Assembly (NCBI RefSeq): GCF_009857535.1
Contig: NZ_WWCS01000013.1
Coordinates: 1 to 64,000, forward strand
DNA from: Duganella margarita
Lineage (GTDB): Bacteria > Pseudomonadota > Gammaproteobacteria > Burkholderiales > Burkholderiaceae_D
DNA length: 64,000 nucleotides
Direction: 5' to 3'
The notes under the pieces are model-generated. The model saw only the letters and a program-made list of their open reading frames with translations, did no database searches and was not told the origin of the DNA. This document shows positions 1-7,236 of the stretch, one piece after another (the stretch's first letter is position 1; every line of letters starts with the position of its first letter). The position numbers were made by a program, and so were the translations under genes.

Positions 1-1
1 G

Positions 2-751
2 CCGCCCGCGGTGGCGCCGGGCGACACGCCGGCCGAGGCCAGGCCGGAGGCGGCGCCGCGCCTGGGCATGCGGCGCTACAAGGTCAACCTGCCGCCGCCG
101 GCGGTGTTTGAAATGTCGCTGGACCGGGTGGACCCGGACGGCACCAAATGGACGGGCTCCGCGACGATGACGTGGCATACTGACGGCAGCCACTATCAGG
201 TATCGGTGCAGGCGGGTTTGAGCCTGCTGATCACGCGCCTGAATTTGCTGACGTCGCGCAGCGAGGGCGAGATCGATGATTACGGCATCGCCCCGCTCAA
301 GTTGACGGAGAAGCGCGCGCGCCGCGCCGAAACCGCGACCCACTTCAACCGCGACGCCGGCACCATCACGTTTTCGGCGTCGGAAGCGAGCTTCCCGCTG
401 ATGGTAGGGGCGCAGGACCAGGTCACGGTGCCGTTCCAGCTGGGCGGCATCGGCCGGGCCGACGTCAACCAGTTTGGCAGCGATATCGATATCCAGGTCG
501 CCGATTCCAAAGACGCCACCATCAACCGCTTCCAGCTGGTGGGCGAAGAAGAACTGGATACCAAAACCGGCAAGATCGTGACTTGGCATTTGAGCCGGCC
601 GGCGAAACCCGGCTCGTATTCGTCCAGGCTGGAAATCTGGCTGGCGCCGGGCGTCAACTGGTATCCGATGCAGATTCGCGTAACCGAGGGCAACGGCGCT
701 GTGAACACGCAGACCGTTTCCGACATCAAGATGACACAGGCAGGTAAATAG
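2..751 (+). CDS. DUF3108 domain protein, 5' end outside window
   Basis: The frame is open back to the window edge, so the true start lies upstream; GTG at 11 is only the first possible internal start. What is seen begins with a Pro/Ala-rich stretch and continues into a DUF3108-type domain. That domain has alternating beta-strands, the motif RSEGEIDDYGIAPL near residue 84 and a closing WLAPGVNWYPMQIR motif. The same two motifs recur in the next gene, so the two are paralogues. DUF3108 proteins are envelope proteins of unknown biochemical role. The stop codon lies one base before the next ATG, which indicates an operon. Confidence 0.8.
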   Translation, partial: PPAVAPGDTPAEARPEAAPRLGMRRYKVNLPPPAVFEMSLDRVDPDGTKWTGSATMTWHTDGSHYQVSVQAGLSLLITRLNLLTSRSEGEIDDYGIAPLKLTEKRARRAETATHFNRDAGTITFSASEASFPLMVGAQDQVTVPFQLGGIGRADVNQFGSDIDIQVADSKDATINRFQLVGEEELDTKTGKIVTWHLSRPAKPGSYSSRLEIWLAPGVNWYPMQIRVTEGNGAVNTQTVSDIKMTQAGK

Positions 752-752
752 T

Positions 753-1508
753 ATGAAAAAGATCACGACCCTTTGCGCCGCGCTGTTGCTGGCATACCTG
801 GCGCCTGCCGCGCAGGCAGCAGAAACCAGCGGCGAACACCCGAGCGTCAAGCGCCCGACCAGCATGCCGCCGTCGGCGGACCTGAGCTACAACCTGAAGG
901 TCAGGCAGAGCGGCCTGGCGCTGAACGGCACCGCCACCGTGCAGTGGCGCGCCGGCGACGGCAAATACTCGATCAGCACCGAGAGCCGCGCCGCCATCTT
1001 CGGCAAGGTGGTCGAGAACCGCAGCGAAGGCGGCATCGACGATTACGGCCTGGCGCCGGTCAGCTTCTACGAGAAGCGCATGCGCAAGGAGCCGTACACC
1101 ACCAGTTTCAAGCGCGACGCCAAGGCTATTGCATTTACTGAAAGCGACGTCACCTATCCGATACTCGGGGGCGAGCAGGATCGCAGCAGCGCGCAATGGC
1201 AGCTGGCCGCGCTGGGCCGCGCCGCGCCGGACAAATTCAAAGCCGGCAGCGAATGGCACATGTTCGTGGCCGGCCGCCGCGACGCCGAGCAGTGGAGCTT
1301 CAAGGTGGTCGGCACCGAAAACGTGCAGACCGGCGCCGGCGACGTCAGCGCGGTCCACCTGGTGAAGGCGCCGCCGCCGGATGCCAAGGGCCAGCAGGTC
1401 GACCTGTGGCTGGCGCCGTCGATGGACTGGTATCCGGTGCGGGTGCGCTTTAACGACAATGATGGCGACTTCGTCGACCAGACTCTGGAAAAGGTCGTGA
1501 AGAAGTAG
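753..1508 (+). CDS. DUF3108 domain-containing exported protein
   Basis: 251 residues. A clear Sec signal peptide (MKKITTLCAALLLAYLAPA, then AQA-A cleavage around residue 23) sends it to the periplasm. The mature part carries the family motifs NRSEGGIDDYGLAPVSF near residue 90 and LWLAPSMDWYPVRVRF near residue 217, which parallel those of the upstream gene. The start is the ATG one base after the previous stop, with AGGCAGGTAA upstream as a modest ribosome-binding site. Tandem DUF3108 copies suggest a duplication and probably joint work in the envelope. No catalytic motif is visible and function is unknown. Confidence 0.9.
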   Translation: MKKITTLCAALLLAYLAPAAQAAETSGEHPSVKRPTSMPPSADLSYNLKVRQSGLALNGTATVQWRAGDGKYSISTESRAAIFGKVVENRSEGGIDDYGLAPVSFYEKRMRKEPYTTSFKRDAKAIAFTESDVTYPILGGEQDRSSAQWQLAALGRAAPDKFKAGSEWHMFVAGRRDAEQWSFKVVGTENVQTGAGDVSAVHLVKAPPPDAKGQQVDLWLAPSMDWYPVRVRFNDNDGDFVDQTLEKVVKK

Positions 1509-1513
1509 GCTCC

Positions 1514-1522
1514 TGCTATACT
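1514..1522 (+). promoter_or_regulatory. Possible extended -10 promoter of the condensin operon
   Basis: TGCTATACT (TG-N-TATACT) lies about 40 bases before the first condensin gene. No convincing -35 box is seen 17 bases upstream, but an extended -10 can work without one. The upstream DUF3108 gene ends just before it, so read-through is also possible. Confidence 0.3.
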
Positions 1523-1562
1523 GACGCCCCCGCGACAATGAGGTTTATTTGTAAAAAATACA

Positions 1563-2951
1563 ATGGCGGGGTGCACAGAATGGCAAAGAATGATCGAACC
1601 TACAACTAGTGAAGCCGCATCGGACCCGCAAGTGCAAGACAGCTTGCAGGCCCACTTCCAGCCGCACATTTCCGCCGACGAGATTGAGCAGGTCTACCAC
1701 CTGAAACGCGCGCAGCCGCTGCTGCAGGTGTTTACGGCGCTGTTCCATGGCGGTTTCGATGGCGTGCTGGTGCGCCTGCTGGTGCTGCGCGAGCTGGCCG
1801 CCGATACCGCGTCCACCAGCTTCACCCGCGCCGACATCAACACCCGCCTGGCCTACCTGCTGCCCGAATCGCTGGAGACGGTGCTGATGCGCCTGCGCAC
1901 CAACCAGCTGCTGGCGTGGGACGCGCAACAGGGCGTGTACCGCGTGACGCCGATGGCGCGCAATGTGCTGTCGGCCATCGACGCCTTGCTCGCCCTGGGC
2001 AAGGAAGAAGACGACAACGCCGAAATGGGCTTCCTGCTGTCGCAGGTGGCCGGCGCCCAGGTGATGGGCGGCGTCACCGTCGACCAGCTGAACCATCTGC
2101 TGGGCCGCCTGATGGAGCTGACCGAGGAATTCTCGGACGCGATTGCGTCGGGGTCCGAATTCCGCCTGCGCGCCTCGCAGGCCAAGTGGCACATGGCGTG
2201 CGACTGGGTGGAGAAGGGCTCGGAGATCCTGCGCGCCATCCTCACTGACGAAAACGCCGACAGCGCCACCCACAAAGCCGCGCAGGCCATCGGCCGCGCG
2301 CAATCGGCGCTGCTGAACATGCAGGGCATGTTCTCGCGCGCCCTCAACCAGATCGAGCGCCAGCGGGTGCACCTGGGCCAGTCCGGCCTGTCCACCACCG
2401 ACATCAAGCGCTGGCTGCTGCTGCATGACGACCTGGCCTCGCTGGCCATCGACGCCATCGACCAGCCGGTGGTCCCGCTGTTCATCACGCCCGCAGAAAT
2501 GATCGACGTAGCAGAAACTGAATTAATGGCCGACCGTATCAACACCACCGTATCCAACGGCCTTCCGTCCGGCGAGGACGCTCCGACCACCGTCAGCGAC
2601 GGTCCCGCCATGCAGCAGGAGCTGGACGACTGGCTGGCGCGCCTGTCCGACTTTGCGGCGCTGGGCAATTTCCCCAGCATCGCCGAAGAGTCGCCGAAAG
2701 CCATCCAGGCGCACGAGTCGCTGCTGCCGGCGTCGTTCGCCGTGGCCTCCTACCGCGCCTCGCTGCTGCCGCTGCTGGGCGACGCCGACGAGGCCCGCCT
2801 GCAAGGGGCCACGGCGGCGCTGGCGCGCCTGCCGGTGACGTTCTCGCCCCAAGATGAAATGGTCCAGCTGCCCGACCTGGAAGTTGCAGCGATTTCCCTT
2901 GCCTCCCTCTCACTGTCTTTGAATCCGGAAGGCGACAAGTCTGATGAATGA
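1563..2951 (+). CDS. Condensin kleisin-like subunit (MksF/JetA class)
   Basis: 462 residues as drawn; ATG at 1590 (MIEPTTSEAA) is an equally good start. The protein is soluble and mostly helical, with a winged-helix-like N-terminal part (residues 20-130, including NTRLAYLLPESLETVLMRLR) and a long helical middle (about 150-260). No enzyme motif is seen. The assignment to the kleisin-like role rests on context: it is first in a three-gene operon, overlaps the next gene by 8 bases, and is followed by a small KITE-like protein and an SMC-like ATPase. That order and these sizes are those of MksF-MksE-MksB and JetA-JetB-JetC. In such complexes this subunit bridges the ATPase heads. Confidence 0.72.
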   Translation: MAGCTEWQRMIEPTTSEAASDPQVQDSLQAHFQPHISADEIEQVYHLKRAQPLLQVFTALFHGGFDGVLVRLLVLRELAADTASTSFTRADINTRLAYLLPESLETVLMRLRTNQLLAWDAQQGVYRVTPMARNVLSAIDALLALGKEEDDNAEMGFLLSQVAGAQVMGGVTVDQLNHLLGRLMELTEEFSDAIASGSEFRLRASQAKWHMACDWVEKGSEILRAILTDENADSATHKAAQAIGRAQSALLNMQGMFSRALNQIERQRVHLGQSGLSTTDIKRWLLLHDDLASLAIDAIDQPVVPLFITPAEMIDVAETELMADRINTTVSNGLPSGEDAPTTVSDGPAMQQELDDWLARLSDFAALGNFPSIAEESPKAIQAHESLLPASFAVASYRASLLPLLGDADEARLQGATAALARLPVTFSPQDEMVQLPDLEVAAISLASLSLSLNPEGDKSDE

Positions 2952-3723
2952 CGATTCCCAAATCCTGATCGCGCGCCTGCTGTCGCACCAGACCCTGCGC
3001 CGCGACGATAAACTGGTCAAGCGCGTGCTGTCGGATGAACAGTTCCGCAAAGAGGTCGACGGCCGCCTGCTGGCGGTCGGCCTCAAGCTGCTCGACAACG
3101 TGTATGCCGACCATGTGACGCTGGCCCTGCACCGCAATATGGAGCCGAAGATTTTCGGCGCCAAGGATGTCTGGCAAAACAATAACTTCGGCTTGTCGCG
3201 CGATGGCGTGGCGTTGCTGGTGGTGCTGTGGGCGCAGATCATCCTGCCCAAGCGCGAACGTCAGGAGACCCACCAGCACGCGGAAGATGACCAGAACGAT
3301 ATGTTCGGCACCGAGAAGCCGCTGCCGCGCGCGGAAGACACCTCGATCGGCATCGCCTACAAGGCGCTGCTGGCCGACTTTGGCGATAAGCTGGGCAAGA
3401 AGACGCGCCTGGACATGAACCTCGGCATCCTGTCGAAGCTGGGCTTCATCGAACGCCGCGGCGACGTCATCGTCGAAGGCCCGCTGCTGGACCTGCTGAT
3501 GGATACCGACGTGCTGAAAGAGCGCATCGTCAACGGCGCGCTGGCCGACGTGTTCAAACGTTCGCCGCCGCAGATCATTCCGGTGCCGCGCAGCGCGCCA
3601 CCGATCGAGATCGAGACCGCCGACGACATCATCGAAGAAGAGATTCTTCCCGCCTTCGAAGCGCCGCCGCCTCCTCCCGCGCCGCTTGCGCCGATCGAAG
3701 ACGACACTCCAGCCAAGGACTAA
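2944..3723 (+). CDS. Condensin KITE-like subunit (MksE/JetB class)
   Basis: 259 residues. The ATG lies inside the end of the preceding gene (8-base overlap), so translation is probably coupled. The fold suggested by the sequence is two winged-helix segments: one around residues 10-110, including GLSRDGVALLVVLWAQI, and a second around 140-190, including LGILSKLGFIERRGDVIVEG, a typical wing hairpin. The C-terminal 50 residues are a Pro/Glu-rich tail without expected structure. Proteins of this size and position are the KITE subunits of MksBEF and Wadjet, which bind the kleisin and DNA. The sequence similarity itself is too weak for me to prove by eye; the operon makes the case. Confidence 0.72.
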   Translation: MNDDSQILIARLLSHQTLRRDDKLVKRVLSDEQFRKEVDGRLLAVGLKLLDNVYADHVTLALHRNMEPKIFGAKDVWQNNNFGLSRDGVALLVVLWAQIILPKRERQETHQHAEDDQNDMFGTEKPLPRAEDTSIGIAYKALLADFGDKLGKKTRLDMNLGILSKLGFIERRGDVIVEGPLLDLLMDTDVLKERIVNGALADVFKRSPPQIIPVPRSAPPIEIETADDIIEEEILPAFEAPPPPPAPLAPIEDDTPAKD

Positions 3724-3725
3724 GC

Positions 3726-6557
3726 ATGTTTCATATCAAATCGCTAGAACTGGTCCACTGGGATTACTGGCAACGCATCAAGAACATCCCGCTGGACGCC
3801 AAGATCATCACCATCGCGGGCCAGAACGGTTCCGGCAAGACCACCTTGCTGGATGCACTGCGCACGCTGTTCGGCCTTGACTGTTCGATGGGCCGCACCT
3901 ATAAGCACTACGCGCGCCACAGCGGCCAGCAGACCGCCTGGCTGCGCGCCGTGGTGGACAACAAGCCGATGGGCCGCCAGCTGTCCAACCGTCCGTTCCG
4001 CAGCTCCGGCTTCTTCAGCGACGACGAAGTCACGCTGTTCTGCCAGATCCAGAAAAACGGCGGCGACTGGAAGCGCCAGTACCTTATGCGTCCCGGTAAT
4101 GTGCAGATCGAAGACATCGGCGAGCCAGGCAGCGACTGGCTCGGCGTGGAAAACTACCGCAAGCGCCTGGCCGCAGCGGGCCTGTCGCCGGCCATGGCCA
4201 AAGTGCTGGCGCTTGAGCAGGGCGAAACCGACAAGCTGTGCGAATACGCACCGCGCCAGTTGCTGGACCTGGTGTTCCAGGTGTTCGGCGACAAGGAAGT
4301 GCTGGACGCCTACGATGAAGCCAAGCGTCACCAGCGCGACACCGAGACGGAGCTGAAACGCTTCGAAGCGGAGCTGGAAGCTTCCCGCACCAACCTGGAA
4401 GGCCTGCGCCTGCGCGTGGCCAATTACCACCAGTGGGAAGACCTGAACAAGGAACGCCGCAACCTGCAAGAGGAAGTGCTGCCGTCGCTGGAGTATCACG
4501 AAGCGCGCGAGAAACACGCTAACCTGAGCCGCCAGCTGCGCGAAGCGCGCAAGCCGCTGCTGCAGGCCGACTCGCAGCTGGCCGACAAGCGCAACCTGCT
4601 GGCCGCGCAAGCCAAGGCGCTGTCGGATGCGCAAAGCCACGAGACGGTGCTGGAGCAGGAATCGACCTCGCTGCAAACCCGCCTGACGCACATCAACGGC
4701 AAACTGAAGCCGCTGGAAAGCCTGCTGGAACAGAAGGCGCGCCTGGAAAAGCTGGCGTCGGACTCCGGTTCGGACCTGGCCGAAGTGGCCAAGACGCTGC
4801 AAGAGAAAGAGATCGAACTGGCGCGCCAGCGCACCGCGCGCGATGCGGTAGCGTCGAAGATCGCCGGCGAACTGTCGACCATCTCGGCGCTGCAAGGCAA
4901 GACCGCGATGCCGGAGCCGGAAGTGCAGCGCACCATGCGCCGCGCGCTGAACGACGCCGGCATCAGCCACGTCATGCTTTCGGACATCGTCGAGGTGACC
5001 GATCCCAAGTGGCAGGGCGCGATCGAAGGCGTGTTGGGTGGCTATGCCTCCGTGGTGCTGCTGGATAAATCGTCCGACGCCGCCGCCGCGTATCGCCTGG
5101 CGGAGAAGGAACGCTATCGCCACTTTATCGTGCCGGACCTGGTGCATGCGCCGGTGGTGAACGACGACACGCTGATGTCGGTGGTGAAGTTCTCGGCCAA
5201 GGTGCCGGCATGGCTGGTGGAACAGCTCTCGCGCATTACCCGTGTGGACAGTGTGGACATCGGCGCAAAGCTGGGCAGCCATGAAGAGTGGATCACGCCG
5301 GACGCATACCACCGCGAACGCCGCGGCGGCCGCTCGCTGTTCGTGGAAGTGTCGCGTTACCGCTTCGGCTCCGCCGGCCGCACGCAGCGTATGGAAGCGA
5401 TCCAGAAATCGCTGCCGGCGCTGGAGGCGCAGGAAGATCAGCTGACGCTGCAAGTGTCCAAGCTGGCGACTGAAATCAGTTCGCTGAAAACCCGCCTGGC
5501 CGGCGTGGACGCGGCCAAGGAACTGGCTGCGCGCGCCGAGGAATTCGATGAAGCGGCGCGCAACGCCGTGCCGCTGCGCGCCGAGCGCAGCGAAGTCGGT
5601 GCGCGTCTGGGTGAACTGCAAAACCTGATCAAGACCGCCGTGGTCACGCGCACCCGCGCCGACACCACCTGGCAGAACGCGCGCTTCGCCCTGTCGGAGT
5701 CGGAAGCCGGCATGCGCCTGAATCACAAGCGCGTGCTGGAGCAGCGCACCGAACACGCCAAGGCGCTGCTGGTGCTGCGCAAGGCCTGGCGCCATCTGCC
5801 GCAAGCCTGGCGTCGTCCCGCGCGCCGCGCCGCGCTGGTCAAGGAACACCAGAACGCGCACCAGGTCAACCTGCGGGTGCACAGTCTGGAATCCAGCCTG
5901 GCGCGCAGCGACTGGGAGCTCGATGCCACCGTCATCGACCAGTACCAGCGCCTCAACGACCAGCTGCATTCGCGACAGTCGGAAACCGAGGAGCGCCGCT
6001 ACCAGAACAACCGCGCGATCGAGGCCACCGGCAATGCGCGCGGCGCCTACATCGAGCGGTTGCGCTACACCGTCAAGACCTATGCGGCCAACATCAAGGA
6101 GCTGGGCCAGCTGGCCGGCATCGAGGTGAGCGCCGATCCGGTGCGACTGGAAAACGACGACGTGCAGCTGGCGCAGGCCGGCCTGCATGTACGCTTCAAG
6201 TTTGACGGCAAGGGCGTGATCGGCATGAACGACGGTGAAGCGTCGGGCGGCCAGCAGGTGATGAAATCGCTGGTGCTACTGATTGGCTTGCTGAAATCGG
6301 AAGAGGGCTCCGGCGGCTTCGTGTTCATCGACGAACCGTTTGCCCACCTGGATATCCGCAACATCCAGCTGGTCGGCGAGTTCCTGAAGAACACCGACGC
6401 CCAGTACCTGATGACCACCCCGCTGACGCACAACACCGACGTCTATGATCCTTCGGAACTGACGCTCATCACGAGCAAGAAGAAAAAGGATACCGAGTGG
6501 GCGCAGCCGATCTTTGTGCTGCAACGCCGTAAGGAGGAAGCAGCGAAAGCCGCTTGA
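3726..6557 (+). CDS. SMC-like condensin ATPase (MksB/JetC class)
   Basis: 943 residues. Walker A is GQNGSGKT at residues 32-39. Coiled coil runs from about 170 to 390, rich in Glu/Arg/Leu heptads. A hinge-like globular part spans about 395-560, with IVEVTDPKWQGAIEGVLGGY near its start. A second coil follows to about 790. The ABC signature is SGGQQ at 840-844 and Walker B is FVFIDEP with D869-E870, followed by a D-loop (HLDIRN). This is the complete head-coil-hinge-coil-head plan of an SMC ATPase; the SGGQQ signature and short length fit MksB/JetC rather than canonical Smc or MukB. It begins 2 bases after the KITE gene. Expected to extrude DNA loops for chromosome organisation or plasmid exclusion. 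No nuclease gene follows. Confidence 0.88.
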   Translation: MFHIKSLELVHWDYWQRIKNIPLDAKIITIAGQNGSGKTTLLDALRTLFGLDCSMGRTYKHYARHSGQQTAWLRAVVDNKPMGRQLSNRPFRSSGFFSDDEVTLFCQIQKNGGDWKRQYLMRPGNVQIEDIGEPGSDWLGVENYRKRLAAAGLSPAMAKVLALEQGETDKLCEYAPRQLLDLVFQVFGDKEVLDAYDEAKRHQRDTETELKRFEAELEASRTNLEGLRLRVANYHQWEDLNKERRNLQEEVLPSLEYHEAREKHANLSRQLREARKPLLQADSQLADKRNLLAAQAKALSDAQSHETVLEQESTSLQTRLTHINGKLKPLESLLEQKARLEKLASDSGSDLAEVAKTLQEKEIELARQRTARDAVASKIAGELSTISALQGKTAMPEPEVQRTMRRALNDAGISHVMLSDIVEVTDPKWQGAIEGVLGGYASVVLLDKSSDAAAAYRLAEKERYRHFIVPDLVHAPVVNDDTLMSVVKFSAKVPAWLVEQLSRITRVDSVDIGAKLGSHEEWITPDAYHRERRGGRSLFVEVSRYRFGSAGRTQRMEAIQKSLPALEAQEDQLTLQVSKLATEISSLKTRLAGVDAAKELAARAEEFDEAARNAVPLRAERSEVGARLGELQNLIKTAVVTRTRADTTWQNARFALSESEAGMRLNHKRVLEQRTEHAKALLVLRKAWRHLPQAWRRPARRAALVKEHQNAHQVNLRVHSLESSLARSDWELDATVIDQYQRLNDQLHSRQSETEERRYQNNRAIEATGNARGAYIERLRYTVKTYAANIKELGQLAGIEVSADPVRLENDDVQLAQAGLHVRFKFDGKGVIGMNDGEASGGQQVMKSLVLLIGLLKSEEGSGGFVFIDEPFAHLDIRNIQLVGEFLKNTDAQYLMTTPLTHNTDVYDPSELTLITSKKKKDTEWAQPIFVLQRRKEEAAKAA

Positions 6558-6581
6558 CCGGGAAGGAACGTTGTTTCAGAA

Positions 6582-6610
6582 GGGCCGCCATGTCGCGGCC
6601 CTTTGTTTTA
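6582..6610 (+). terminator. Rho-independent terminator after the condensin operon
   Basis: A perfect 7-bp stem GGGCCGC/GCGGCCC (6582-6588 with 6595-6601), loop CATGTC, then TTTGTTTTA. It lies 25 bases after the SMC stop and overlaps the end of the convergent membrane-protein gene. It closes the operon after three genes. Confidence 0.85.
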
Positions 6611-7141
6611 TTTGATGTCGAAGATGTCGATCGGGCGTGGCACCGGCTTTTGCGCGCGGCGCCATTCCACCAGCCGCCATGCATACAGGCCGTAGAAGCC
6701 ACCCAGCAGGCCAAACAACCAGGCCGTGAGCGGATTGCCCAGGAAGTCGGGATCGAGCGGCAGGCCATTGTGCATATGCAGATAGGCCTCAAATAAGCGG
6801 TAGATCAATCGGCTGATGAACAGCATAATGACCAGCAGGGCGAGTTTGCGGTTCTGCGTGTAGAAAAAGCCGTCGGGGCGATTTTCCAGACGGCTCAACT
6901 TCATGTTGCGCTGGCCGAGGAAGGCGCCGACCAGCGCGCCGGCCAGCAGTGCCGCCATGGCGATCCAGTTGCCGAAGATTTGCACCGCGACCGCCAGCAG
7001 CATCACGACCATGACGGCCAGCGTGGCGTAATGGCGCCACAGTTCGGACTTGGTGCGGCCCAGGACGATCTTGAGACGTGAATAAATACGCCATACCGCC
7101 AGCGGCACCAGCAGCAGCAATACGATTGTGGTCATTTCCAT
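6608..7141 (-). CDS. CcdC-like (DUF1453) integral membrane protein
   Basis: 177 residues from the ATG at 7141, chosen because GGACAG sits 7 bases upstream; longer starts lack a site. At least five hydrophobic segments are visible: near the N-terminus (TTIVLLLLVPLAVW), two in the middle, LALLVIMLFISRLIYRLF and LTAWLFGLLGGFYGLYAW. The run RPDGFFYTQNRKLAL before the fourth segment is characteristic of the CcdC/DUF1453 family. CcdC is linked to cytochrome c biogenesis in Bacillus, but its exact role is not established and no cytochrome genes lie next to this copy. It is convergent with the condensin operon and divergent from the peptidase gene. Confidence 0.7.
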   Translation of the reverse strand: MEMTTIVLLLLVPLAVWRIYSRLKIVLGRTKSELWRHYATLAVMVVMLLAVAVQIFGNWIAMAALLAGALVGAFLGQRNMKLSRLENRPDGFFYTQNRKLALLVIMLFISRLIYRLFEAYLHMHNGLPLDPDFLGNPLTAWLFGLLGGFYGLYAWRLVEWRRAQKPVPRPIDIFDIK

Positions 7142-7236
7142 AATCTGTCCGAATTCGAAAATCTGAAAAACTGTGATTGTACGGCACGGATCGGCAATCA
7201 AGGCTAGCATACGCAAACTGGACTGAAAGGACGCCC

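Noticed and set aside
3744..6188. Very long minus-strand frame opposite the SMC gene (also 9909-12563 and 12801-13832 plus, 14504-16300 plus, 21610-23760 minus, 36464-38827 plus, 49741-51933 minus, 58588-60672 minus)
   Set aside because: These are shadows of GC-rich real genes: they are rich in Arg/His/Gln/Gly, have no ribosome-binding site and no recognisable domain, and the opposite strand has clear motifs.
1563..6557. Complete Wadjet defence system
   Set aside because: The JetD-type nuclease is absent and a terminator closes the operon after the SMC gene.
7177..7236. Longer start for the S9 peptidase
   Set aside because: No ribosome-binding site; the added residues are polar, while ATG 7237 has AAAGGA and a plausible export signal.
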